Assembly: GCF_014656075.1 (NCBI RefSeq)
Contig: NZ_BNBS01000043.1
Span: forward strand, 1 to 64,000
From: Streptomyces hydrogenans
GTDB taxonomy: Bacteria > Actinomycetota > Actinomycetes > Streptomycetales > Streptomycetaceae
DNA: 64,000 nt
Direction of reading: 5' to 3'
Part shown: positions 32,982 through 40,923 of the stretch, piece by piece
How positions within the stretch are numbered: position 1 is the first letter of the stretch
Layout: the number at the start of each line of letters is the position of its first letter
The notes under the pieces: model-generated
Seen by the model: only the letters and a program-made list of their open reading frames with translations
What the model was told of the DNA's origin: nothing
Database searches by the model: none
Made by a program: the position numbers and the translations under genes

Positions 32982-35426
32982 TTGCCCGTCCGTACCCTCG
33001 TCCCCCGCCGTTTCCGAGGACGGCTCGCCCTGGTCGGCGCCGCGCTCGCCGCCGTCACCGCGGGGCTGCTGCCCGGCGCGGCGGCCGCCGATCCGGGCGG
33101 GCGGGACCGGGAGCACCGGCCGTCCGACCGGGGGCTGAGCGCCGTCATCCGGTACACCGAGTACGGCGTGCCGCACATCCTGGCCGCGGACTACGCGAAC
33201 CTGGGCTTCGGCACGGGCTGGGCGCAGGCCGCCGACCAGGTGTGCGTGCTCGCCGACGGCTTCGCGACCGTGCGGGGCGAGCGCTCGCGCCACTTCGGTG
33301 CCTCCGGAGCGCCGGACGGCTCGCTCTCCTCCGCGACCACGAACCTCGCCAGCGACCTGTACTTCCGGGGCGTCGCGGAGGCGGGCACGGTCGAGGCGCT
33401 GCTGCGCACCCCGGCCCCGGCGGGACCGAGCCGGGAGCTGAAGGAGCTGATGCGCGGGTGGGCCGCCGGGTACAACGCCTGGCTGCGGAAGAACCGGGTC
33501 ACCGATCCGGCCTGCGCGGGCGCCGGCTGGGTCCGGCCGGTGACGGCCCTGGACGTGGCCCGGCGCGGCTTCGCCGTCTCCGTGCTCGGCGGCCAGGGCC
33601 GGGCGGTGGACGGGATCACGGCCGCACGGCCGCCCGCCGCCCCGGCGACGCGGGCCGAGGCGCGGGCGGCGGCGGACGCCGAGGGGGAGCCGGACCGCGA
33701 TGCCGAGGCCGCCGCCGAGGCCGCACGGGCGCTGTTCGCGCCGGAGAACGCGACCATGGGCTCCAACGCGGTCGCCTTCTCGGGCACGACGACGGCGAAC
33801 GGGCGGGGGCTGCTGCTCGGCAATCCGCACTACCCGTGGCAGGGCGGCCGCCGGTTCTGGCAGTCGCAGCAGACGATCCCCGGGGAGCTGAACGTCTCCG
33901 GCGCGTCGCTGCTCGGCACCACCGTCGTGAACATCGGCTTCAACGACAAGGTCGCCTGGAGCCACACGGTGGCCACGGGTGTGCCGATGAACCTGCACCA
34001 GCTGACGCTGGTGCCCGGTGATCCGACGGCCTACCTGGTGGACGGGAAGCCGGAGCGGATGACCGCGCGCGAGGTGACGGTGGCGGACCGGGACGGCGCT
34101 CCGGTGACCCGCACCCAGTGGTGGACGCGGTACGGGCCGGTGACGAGCGGGCTCGGCGCGAGCCTGCCGCTGCCGTGGACGGCGACCACCGCCTACGCGC
34201 TGAACGATCCCAACGCGGCGAACCTGCGGGGCTCCGACACGGCGCTGGGCTTCGCCCGGGCCCGCTCGACCCGGGACGTCGCCGAGGCGCTGCGCCGGAC
34301 CCAGGGCCTGCCGTGGGTGAACACGGTCGCGGCCGACGCGGCCGGACACAGCTTCTTCAGCCAGGCGCAGGTGCTGCCCCGGATCACCGACGAGCTGGCG
34401 GAGCGCTGCTCCACCCCGCTCGGCCGGGTCGTCTACCCGGCCTCGGGCGTCGCCGTCCTGGACGGCTCCCGGGCGGACTGCGCGCTCGGATCGGACCCGG
34501 ACGCGGTGCAGCCCGGCGTCTTCGGACCGTCCCGGATGCCGGTCCTCCGGGACGCGCCGTACGCGGTGAACTCCAACGACAGCGCGTGGCTGACCAACGC
34601 GGAGCGGCCGCTGACCGGCTACGAGCGGGTCTTCGGGACGCTCGCCACCCCGCGCTCGCTGCGGACCCGGGGCGGGATCGAGGACGTGGCGGGGATGGCC
34701 GCGCGGGGGCGGCTGACGGTGGCCGACCTCCAGCGGCAGCAGTTCGCCAACCGGGTGCCGGCCGCCGGTCTCGCGGCGGCGGACGTGGCCGCGGCCTGCC
34801 CTTCGGTGCTGCCGGCGGAGCCGGAGGCGTGCCGGGCGCTGGCTGCCTGGGACGGCACGATGGACTCGGACAGTCGGGGCGCGCTGCTCTTCGACCGGTT
34901 CTGGCGGAAGTTCACGGGCTCGGTGCCGGTGGCGCAGCAGTGGAAGGTGCCGTTCTCGGCGGCGGACCCGGTCCGCACCCCGCGCGGTGTCGACACCGGC
35001 ACGGCCGGGTTCGCGAAGGCACTGGCGGACGCGGTGGCGGAGTTGCGTGCGGCGGGGATCGCACCGGGCGCGCCGCTGCGGGAGCACCAGTTCGTGGTGC
35101 GCGGCGGGGAGCGGATCCCGGTGAGCGGCGGGACGGAGTCGCTGGGCGTCTGGAACAAGACGGAGGCGGTGTGGAACGCGGCGGGCGGCGGCTACGTCGA
35201 GGTCGCGCACGGGACGAGCCACGTGCAGGCGGTCGGCTGGGACGGCGGGCGCTGCCCGGTGGCCCGCACCCTGCTCACCTACTCCCAGTCCTCGAACCCG
35301 GCCTCGGCGCACTTCGCCGACCAGACGAGGCTGTACGCGGGCGAGCGCTGGGTGACGTCCAGGTTCTGCGAGAGGGACATCCTGCGCTCGCCCGCGCTGA
35401 AGGTGGTGCGGGTCAGGGAGGACTGA
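32982..35426 (+). CDS. Secreted penicillin acylase-family N-terminal-nucleophile hydrolase
   Basis: An 814-residue exported enzyme related to aculeacin A, penicillin and acyl-homoserine-lactone acylases. The signal peptide is RTLVPRRFRGR plus a hydrophobic core, cleaved probably after GAAA. The alpha chain (to about 260) includes YTEYGVPHILAADYANLGFG and WAAGYNAWLRKN. A spacer is removed by autoproteolysis before the beta-chain nucleophile Ser261 in ATMGSNAVAFSGTTT, followed by GLLLGNPHYPWQGGRRFW. Other conserved blocks are GFNDKVAWSHTVATG and YAVNSNDSAWLTNAERPL. It may deacylate lipopeptides, beta-lactams or N-acyl signals. TTG 32982 is the only in-frame start with GGGAGG (5 nt upstream). 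Confidence 0.87.
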   Translation: MPVRTLVPRRFRGRLALVGAALAAVTAGLLPGAAAADPGGRDREHRPSDRGLSAVIRYTEYGVPHILAADYANLGFGTGWAQAADQVCVLADGFATVRGERSRHFGASGAPDGSLSSATTNLASDLYFRGVAEAGTVEALLRTPAPAGPSRELKELMRGWAAGYNAWLRKNRVTDPACAGAGWVRPVTALDVARRGFAVSVLGGQGRAVDGITAARPPAAPATRAEARAAADAEGEPDRDAEAAAEAARALFAPENATMGSNAVAFSGTTTANGRGLLLGNPHYPWQGGRRFWQSQQTIPGELNVSGASLLGTTVVNIGFNDKVAWSHTVATGVPMNLHQLTLVPGDPTAYLVDGKPERMTAREVTVADRDGAPVTRTQWWTRYGPVTSGLGASLPLPWTATTAYALNDPNAANLRGSDTALGFARARSTRDVAEALRRTQGLPWVNTVAADAAGHSFFSQAQVLPRITDELAERCSTPLGRVVYPASGVAVLDGSRADCALGSDPDAVQPGVFGPSRMPVLRDAPYAVNSNDSAWLTNAERPLTGYERVFGTLATPRSLRTRGGIEDVAGMAARGRLTVADLQRQQFANRVPAAGLAAADVAAACPSVLPAEPEACRALAAWDGTMDSDSRGALLFDRFWRKFTGSVPVAQQWKVPFSAADPVRTPRGVDTGTAGFAKALADAVAELRAAGIAPGAPLREHQFVVRGGERIPVSGGTESLGVWNKTEAVWNAAGGGYVEVAHGTSHVQAVGWDGGRCPVARTLLTYSQSSNPASAHFADQTRLYAGERWVTSRFCERDILRSPALKVVRVRED

Positions 35427-35432
35427 CGCCGG

Positions 35433-36536
35433 TCAGGGGCTGAACGAGAGGAACACGAAGGCGGCGAAGATCGCGAGATGGACGCCGCCCTGGAGGAGTG
35501 TGGCCCGTCCGGGCACCACGGTCAGGGCGCTCACCACTCCGGTGAGGGCGAGCAGGACCATGTGGAGGGGGCCCAGGCCGAGCACCAGGGGCCCGGACAG
35601 CCAGATGGAGGCGAGCGCGATCGCCGGGATGGTGAGGCCGATGCTGGCGATCGCGGAGCCGTAGGCGAGGTTGAGGCTGGTCTGCACGCGGTTGCGGCGG
35701 GCGGCGCGCACGGCGGCGAGCGTCTCGGGCAGCAGCACCATCAGGGCGATGACGACACCGACGACGGCCTTGGGGAGACCGGCGGACTGCACGCCGTCCT
35801 CGATGGTCGGGGAGATCACCTTGGCGTTGCCGACGACCGCGACGAGCGCGACGAGGAGCAGACCGAGGCTGGCCCAGGTGAGCGCGGTGGTGGGCGGGTC
35901 GGCGTGCTCCTCCTCCGAGGGCTCCTTGCCCTCGATGGTCACGGGGAGGAAGTAGTCGCGGTGCCGGACGGTCTGGACGGCGACGAAGACTCCGTACAGG
36001 CCGAGCGAGGCGATGGCGGCGAAGGCGAGCTGGGCGCCGGAGAACTCGGGGCCCGGGTGGCTGGTGGTGAAGGTGGGCAGCACCAGGGTCATGGTGGCGA
36101 GGGTGCAGACGGTGGCGAGCGCGCCGCCGGAGCCCTCCGCGTTGAAGACCGCGACCCGGTTGCGGAGCGCGGCGACCAGGAGGGCGAGGCCGACGATGCC
36201 GTTGCAGGTGATCATGACGGCGGCGAAGACGGTGTCCCGGGCGTAGGTGGCGGTCTTCTCGCCGCCCCCCGCCATCAGGCTGACGATCAGTCCGACCTCG
36301 ATGACGGTGACGGCGACGGCCAGGACGAGCGAGCCGAAGGGTTCCCCGACCCGGTGGGCGATCACCTCGGCGTGGTGGACGGCGGCGAGGACCGCGGCGA
36401 TGAGGCAGAGCGCGACGAGGGCCACGGCGACGCCCGGTAGGTCGCGCCCCCAGGCGAAGACCAGCGCAAGCAGGGCCACCACCGGCCCCCACGTGGTCCA
36501 CTCCCGGGTCAACGCCTTGGTGCTCGGACTCATCAT
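35433..36536 (-). CDS. chaA: ChaA-type calcium/sodium:proton antiporter
   Basis: A 367-residue inner-membrane cation exchanger of the CaCA superfamily with about 11 hydrophobic segments. The duplicated alpha-repeats are GEPFGSLVLAVAVTVIEVGL (about 63-82) and LPETLAAVRAARRNR, then VQTSLNLAYGSAIASIGLT, each with a cation-coordinating glutamate. A charged cytosolic loop (TIEGKEPSEEEHADPP) separates the halves. It exports Ca2+ or Na+ in exchange for H+. The starts MM at 36536/36533 follow AGGAAGAAG. Its stop lies 6 nt from that of the convergent acylase gene. Confidence 0.88.
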   Translation of the reverse strand: MMSPSTKALTREWTTWGPVVALLALVFAWGRDLPGVAVALVALCLIAAVLAAVHHAEVIAHRVGEPFGSLVLAVAVTVIEVGLIVSLMAGGGEKTATYARDTVFAAVMITCNGIVGLALLVAALRNRVAVFNAEGSGGALATVCTLATMTLVLPTFTTSHPGPEFSGAQLAFAAIASLGLYGVFVAVQTVRHRDYFLPVTIEGKEPSEEEHADPPTTALTWASLGLLLVALVAVVGNAKVISPTIEDGVQSAGLPKAVVGVVIALMVLLPETLAAVRAARRNRVQTSLNLAYGSAIASIGLTIPAIALASIWLSGPLVLGLGPLHMVLLALTGVVSALTVVPGRATLLQGGVHLAIFAAFVFLSFSP

Positions 36537-36592
36537 CTTCTTCCTGCCCTAGGGGACGCGGCTCCCGCCGTGGGCGGCCGCGTCCGTTTCCG

Positions 36593-37072
36593 TCATTCTT
36601 CTGCGTCGGCCAGACCGTGCTCGTACGCCGCGAGGGTGTCGATGAACATCCGCCGTTCGGCCGGACCCAGGGGGGCCAGGGCGGCCCGCCAGGCGCCGGC
36701 GCTGCGGCCGAGCCAGCCGTCGATGGCCCCCCGGCGCTCCTCGGCGATCGACACGATCTTCCGCCTGCGGTCGGCGGGGTCCTCGTGGCGCTCCAGGACC
36801 CCCTTCTTCGCCAGGTCCCCCACCATCAGGCTGACCGTGGTGGGCGCGACGCCCAGCCGTGCGGCCAGTTCGTTGACGCTCTGGGGGCCGTCGAAGAGGA
36901 GGTAGGCGAGCAGGGAGAGGTGACGGGGCGCCAGCGTCAGCGACGCCAGCTCCTCCGGGACCTTGATGCGCTTGGCGCGCCCCACCATCCGGGGCATGAG
37001 CAGCAGCAGCGTACGGACGGCGTCGTCGACGTCCGGTCCGGCGGCCCCGCTCCCCTCGCGCTCGGTTGACAC
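36593..37072 (-). CDS. MarR-family transcriptional regulator
   Basis: A 159-residue winged-helix protein. The recognition region is LAPRHLSLLAYLLFDGPQSV, then NELAARLGVAPTTVSLMVGDLAKKG, and the wing is DPADRRRKIVSIAEERRGAI, with flanking dimerisation helices. GTG 37072 has GGAGGG about 8 nt upstream. It is divergent from the F420-reductase/hemerythrin fusion. A perfect 17-bp palindrome between them is the likely operator for autoregulation and control of that gene. The ligand is unknown; the target suggests a redox-active or nitro compound. Confidence 0.9.
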   Translation of the reverse strand: MSTEREGSGAAGPDVDDAVRTLLLLMPRMVGRAKRIKVPEELASLTLAPRHLSLLAYLLFDGPQSVNELAARLGVAPTTVSLMVGDLAKKGVLERHEDPADRRRKIVSIAEERRGAIDGWLGRSAGAWRAALAPLGPAERRMFIDTLAAYEHGLADAEE

Positions 37073-37092
37073 CCTGAACCCTCCGTTTTAGC

Positions 37093-37109
37093 TTTGCTTT
37101 CAAAGCAAA
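37093..37109. promoter_or_regulatory. Perfect 17-bp palindrome, probable MarR operator
   Basis: TTTGCTTTCAAAGCAAA is perfectly symmetric about the central C and AT-rich against a very GC-rich background. It lies 21 bp upstream of the MarR start and 39 bp upstream of the divergent gene, so occupancy would block both promoters. Confidence 0.75.
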
Positions 37110-37147
37110 TAGATCTGTCGTGATCGATGCTACCGGAGGGCAGGACC

Positions 37148-38017
37148 ATGTCCGCTTTCAATGAACAGGTCATCGAGGAGTTCCGGGGCAACGGCGGCCG
37201 CGTGGGCGGCATGTTCGAAGGCGCCGACCTCCTGCTGCTGACCACCCGGGGCGCGCGCAGCGGCCGCACCCGCACGACCCCCGCCGTGTACGTGCGCGAC
37301 GGGGCGCGGCTGCTGGTCTTCGCGTCGAACGGCGGCGCGCCGAAGCACCCGGCCTGGTACCACAACGTGCGGGCGGAGCCGCGCGTGACCGTCGAGCTCG
37401 GCTCCGGAGAGGGCGGGGTCGAGCGGTTCGAGGCGCGGGCGGTCGTCACCGAGGGCGCGGAGCGGGACCGGCTCTACGCGGCACAGTCCCTGCGGGACCC
37501 GGCCTTCGCCGCCTACCAGGCGGGGACCGACCGGCTCATCCCCGTCGTCGCCCTGCACCGCGCCGACGGGATCGACGACCCCTCACGGCACGCGGCGATC
37601 GCCGCCCACCTGGTCGCCGTACACACGGAGCTGCGGGCCGATTTGGCCGCGCTCCGCGCGGGCCTCGACGGCCCGGAGCCGCGCCTGGGCGAGCGGCTCG
37701 CCGGGCACTGCCTCGCCTTCTGCGGCGCGCTGCGCACCCATCACGCCGGCGAGGACGGCGTCTTCGACCTCTTCCAGGAGCGTTTCCCGGAGCTGACCGA
37801 GGCGCTGGACCGGATGCGGGACGAGCACCGGACGGTCGCCCGCACCGTGACGGAGCTGGAGGCGCTGCTGGCCTCCGGCGCCGAGCCGGAGGTCCTGCGC
37901 GCCGAGGTCGACCGGCTCGCCGCCGTCCTGGAGGAGCACTTCGCCCACGAGGAGGCGCGACTGCTGCCGGTCCTCACGGGCGGCGGGCCGGCGGGGCGTC
38001 ACACCGGGCGCTCGTGA
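37148..38017 (+). CDS. F420-dependent nitroreductase (DDN-like)/hemerythrin fusion protein
   Basis: Of 289 residues in two domains. The first (about 1-140) is a deazaflavin-dependent nitroreductase-family split beta-barrel: NGGRVGGMFEGADLLLLTTR, GARSGRTRTTPAVYV, then PKHPAWYHNVRAEPRVTVEL. The second (about 150-285) is an HHE hemerythrin domain with a di-iron ligand set spread over HLVAVHTELRADL, LRTHHAGEDGVFDLF, DEHRTVARTVTELEA and EEHFAHEEARLLPVL. It probably couples F420H2-dependent reduction to oxygen, NO or iron sensing or chemistry. ATG 37148 has GGAGGGCAGG upstream. It is controlled, by position, by the divergent MarR gene. The 3' end overlaps the convergent ligase gene by 19 nt. Confidence 0.88.
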   Translation: MSAFNEQVIEEFRGNGGRVGGMFEGADLLLLTTRGARSGRTRTTPAVYVRDGARLLVFASNGGAPKHPAWYHNVRAEPRVTVELGSGEGGVERFEARAVVTEGAERDRLYAAQSLRDPAFAAYQAGTDRLIPVVALHRADGIDDPSRHAAIAAHLVAVHTELRADLAALRAGLDGPEPRLGERLAGHCLAFCGALRTHHAGEDGVFDLFQERFPELTEALDRMRDEHRTVARTVTELEALLASGAEPEVLRAEVDRLAAVLEEHFAHEEARLLPVLTGGGPAGRHTGRS

Positions 38018-39552
38018 CCCTCCCAGTAGGGGTCGCGGAGCCGGCGCTTGTAGAGCTTGCCGTTGGGGTCACGGGGCATGACGGCGATGAAGTCGAGGGA
38101 CTTCGGGCGCTTGAACGCGGCCAGGTGGTCCGCGCAGTGGGCCAGGATCTCCTCGGCCAGCGCCGGGCCGTGCTCGTGGCCCTCCGCCGTCTCGACGACC
38201 GCCTTCACCTCCTCGCCCCAGTCGGCGTGCGGGATGCCGAAGGCGGCGGCGTCGGCGACGGCGGGGTGGGCGAGCAGGGCGGCCTCGATCTCGGCGGGGT
38301 AGATGTTGACGCCGCCGGAGATGATCATGTCGATCTTGCGGTCGCGGAGGTAGAGGTAGCCGTCCTCGTCGAGGTATCCGAGGTCGCCGACGGTGAAGAA
38401 GTCGCCGACGCGGCTCTTCGCCGTCTTGGCCGCGTCCTTGTGGTACTGGAAGCCGCCGGTGTTCATCTTCAGGTAGACCGTGCCGAGTTCGCCCGGCGGG
38501 AGGGGCTCGCCGTCGTCGTCGAGCACCGCGAGCTCACTGATCGGCCACGCCTTGCCGACCGTGCCGGGACGCTTGAGCCACTCCTCGGCCGTGGCGAACG
38601 CGCCCCCGCCCTCGCTGGCCGCGTAGTACTCCTCCACGCACCCGCCCCACCAGGCGATCATCGCGCGCTTGACGTGTTCCGGGCAGGGCGCGGCGCCGTG
38701 GATGGCGTGCCGCATCGAGGTCACGTCGTACCGCGCGCGGGTCTCCTCGGGCAGGGCGAGGAGCCGGTGGAACTGGGTGGGCACCATGTGCGTGTGGGTG
38801 CAGGCGTGCGCGTCGATCAGCCGCAGCATCTCCTCGGGCGTCCACTTGTCCATGAGGACGAGCGGGTGCCCGATGTGCAGCGCGGCCGCGGCGAACTGGA
38901 GGACCGCCGTGTGGTACAGCGGCGAGCAGACCAGGTGCACGTTGCCGTCGAAGGGGCGGATGCCGAAGATGCCGAGGAAGCCGCCGAGGTGGGACTCCTC
39001 CGGGAGGCGGCCGGACAGCGGGCGGCGGATGCCCCGGGGGCGGCCGGTGGTGCCCGAGGTGTAGTTCATGACCCAGCCGAGCGTCCGGTCGCCGGGCTCC
39101 GACTCCGGTTGACCGTCGAGGAGTTCGGCGTACGGACGGAAGCCGGGAACCGCGCCGACGGCGTACCGGTGACTCGGCGCGAGGCCCGCGCCGTCGGCGG
39201 CGGCGACGGCCGCCTCGGCGAAGCGCTCGTGAGCCACGAGCACCTTGGCGCCGGAGTCGGCGACGATCCAGGCGATCTCCGCGCCCACGAAGTGGTGGTT
39301 GACCGGGACGAGGTAGAACCCGGCCTGGGTGGCGGCGAGATGGGCGGTGAAGAACTCGACGCCGTTGGGCAGGACGACGGCGAAGGCGTCGCCGCGTTCC
39401 AGGCCCGCCGCGCGCAGCCCGTGGACCATGCGGTGCGCGGCGGCGAGCAGCCGGCCGGCCGACCACTCCTCGCCGTCGGGCGCCACCAGCGCCGTGCGGT
39501 CCGGGTCGGCGGCGGCCTGCGCCCAGAAGCCGTTGGGGGTTCCGTCGCTCAC
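37999..39552 (-). CDS. Acyl-CoA synthetase, second gene of the nitronate-monooxygenase-like operon
   Basis: A 517-residue ANL-superfamily ligase. A3 is VMNYTSGTTGRPRGIRRPL. The core segment CSPLYHTAVLQFAAAALHIG and YYAASEGGGAFATAEEWL resemble FadD4/FadD-type actinobacterial synthetases. The hinge and lysine regions are FFTVGDLGYLDEDGYLYLRD, IISGGVNIYPAEIEAALLAH and PRDPNGKLYKRRLRDPYWEG. GTG 39552 has GAAGGAG 6 nt upstream and overlaps the upstream stop as GTGA, so translation is coupled to the flavin enzyme. Both are under a promoter bearing the palindrome shared with the 22-kb acyl-CoA locus. The substrate is unknown. Confidence 0.88.
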   Translation of the reverse strand: MSDGTPNGFWAQAAADPDRTALVAPDGEEWSAGRLLAAAHRMVHGLRAAGLERGDAFAVVLPNGVEFFTAHLAATQAGFYLVPVNHHFVGAEIAWIVADSGAKVLVAHERFAEAAVAAADGAGLAPSHRYAVGAVPGFRPYAELLDGQPESEPGDRTLGWVMNYTSGTTGRPRGIRRPLSGRLPEESHLGGFLGIFGIRPFDGNVHLVCSPLYHTAVLQFAAAALHIGHPLVLMDKWTPEEMLRLIDAHACTHTHMVPTQFHRLLALPEETRARYDVTSMRHAIHGAAPCPEHVKRAMIAWWGGCVEEYYAASEGGGAFATAEEWLKRPGTVGKAWPISELAVLDDDGEPLPPGELGTVYLKMNTGGFQYHKDAAKTAKSRVGDFFTVGDLGYLDEDGYLYLRDRKIDMIISGGVNIYPAEIEAALLAHPAVADAAAFGIPHADWGEEVKAVVETAEGHEHGPALAEEILAHCADHLAAFKRPKSLDFIAVMPRDPNGKLYKRRLRDPYWEGHERPV

Positions 39553-40658
39553 GACCCGCTCCTTCCCGCGATCCGGTTGATGCGGTCGACGGCCTTCTCG
39601 AAGCCCCGGGTCAGCTCGTCGACGACCTGCTGGACGCCGCGCTCGGAGTTCATCCGGCCGACGATCTGCCCGACCGGGGTGCCGAGCAGCGGGTCGACCT
39701 CGTACTTCTGGATCCGGGAGACCGCCTCCGCGACCAGCAGCCCCTGGAGCGGCATCGGCAGCGGGCCGGGTCCGGCCGGGTCCTCCCAGGCGTCGGTCCA
39801 CTCGGTCCGCAGCTGACGGGCCGGCTTGCCGGTGAGCGCGCGGGACCGGACGGTGTCGCCGGAGCCGGCGGCGAGGAGCTTCGCGGTGAGGGCCCGCGAG
39901 TGGAGTTCGGCCTCGGTGGTGGTGAGCCAGAGCGAGCCGAGCCACACGCCCTGGGCGCCGAGCGCGAGCCCTGCGGCGATCTGCTCGCCGCTGCCGATGC
40001 CACCCGCGGCGAGCACGGGCAGCGGGGAGACGGCGTCCACGACCTCGGGCGTGAGCACCATGGAGGCGATCTCGCCGGTGTGGCCGCCCGCCTCGTACCC
40101 CTGGGCGACGACGATGTCGATGCCGGCCTCGGCGTGCCGGCGGGCGTGGCGGGCGCTGCCGGCGAGCGCGGCGACGAGCACGCCGTGCGCGTGGGCGCGG
40201 GCGACGACGTCCGGCGGCGGGGAGCCGAGGGCGTTGGCGAGCAGCTTGATGGGGTAGTCGAAGGCCACGTCGAGCTGGTTGCGGGCGACCTCCTCCATCC
40301 AGCCGGTGATCCGCCACCCCGACGCCTCGCCCTCGGCGAGTTCGGGCACGCCGTGCTTGGCCAGGACCGACCGGACGTACTCCCGGTGCCCGGCGGGGAT
40401 CATGGCCTCGACCTCGGCCTCGCTGACGCCCTCGACCTTCTTGGCGGGCATCACGACGTCGAGGCCGTAGGGCCGCCCGTCGGTGTGCTCCTGCATCCAG
40501 TCGAGGTCGTGGGCGAGGTCGTCAGGCGCGGTGTAGCGGACCGCGCCCAGCACGCCGAAACAGCCGGCCCGACTGAGCGCGGCGGCGACCGCGGGGAAGG
40601 GCGTGAAGCCGAAGATGGCGTGCTCGATCCCCAGTGTGCGACTCAGCTCCGTCTCCAT
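39549..40658 (-). CDS. Nitronate monooxygenase/NPD-like flavin oxidoreductase
   Basis: A 369-residue FMN-binding TIM-barrel protein of the 2-nitropropane-dioxygenase family. Typical blocks are GFTPFPAVAAALSRAGCFGV, HGVLVAALAGSARHARRHAE, GIDIVVAQGYEAGGHTGEIA and VLAAGGIGSGEQIAAGLALG, which bind the flavin and phosphate. Members include nitronate monooxygenases and IpdC-like enzymes of steroid-ring catabolism. Pairing with an acyl-CoA synthetase favours a catabolic acyl-CoA role over nitronate detoxification. ATG 40658 is followed by METELSRTLGIEHAIFG. Its promoter carries the 40702-40718 palindrome, which lies 44 bp upstream. Confidence 0.87.
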   Translation of the reverse strand: METELSRTLGIEHAIFGFTPFPAVAAALSRAGCFGVLGAVRYTAPDDLAHDLDWMQEHTDGRPYGLDVVMPAKKVEGVSEAEVEAMIPAGHREYVRSVLAKHGVPELAEGEASGWRITGWMEEVARNQLDVAFDYPIKLLANALGSPPPDVVARAHAHGVLVAALAGSARHARRHAEAGIDIVVAQGYEAGGHTGEIASMVLTPEVVDAVSPLPVLAAGGIGSGEQIAAGLALGAQGVWLGSLWLTTTEAELHSRALTAKLLAAGSGDTVRSRALTGKPARQLRTEWTDAWEDPAGPGPLPMPLQGLLVAEAVSRIQKYEVDPLLGTPVGQIVGRMNSERGVQQVVDELTRGFEKAVDRINRIAGRSGS

Positions 40659-40698
40659 GGGCGGCAGGATGCCGCAGCGGGGCGGTGGAGGGAAGAGG

Positions 40699-40725
40699 TT
40701 TTCTGATGGCTCGTCAGATTCTTTG
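40699..40725. promoter_or_regulatory. Second copy of the TetR-type operator
   Basis: The core TCTGATGGCTCGTCAGA (40702-40718; arms TCTGA/TCAGA) lies inside the same 27-bp block, beginning TTTT and ending TTCTTTG, as at 22020-22046. It sits 41 bp upstream of the NPD-like operon and about 200 bp upstream of the serine-hydrolase gene. Otherwise the 40659-40923 spacer is G-rich and featureless. Confidence 0.6.
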
Positions 40726-40923
40726 GTGAGGGGGCGGTGGGGACGCGACGGGGGTTCGGTGCGGGCCGCCGGCCCGCGCGTCGGGGAGGGTGGGGGCGTA
40801 CGGGCCGGAGCGAGGCGTGCGGAAGGCGGGCGGATGGGCGGGACGGGGAGCGGCGGAGAGGGCGGGGACCTCCGGGACGGGGGCCCGGGGGACGGCGGGC
40901 GCGCAGACGGGGCGGGAGGCGGG

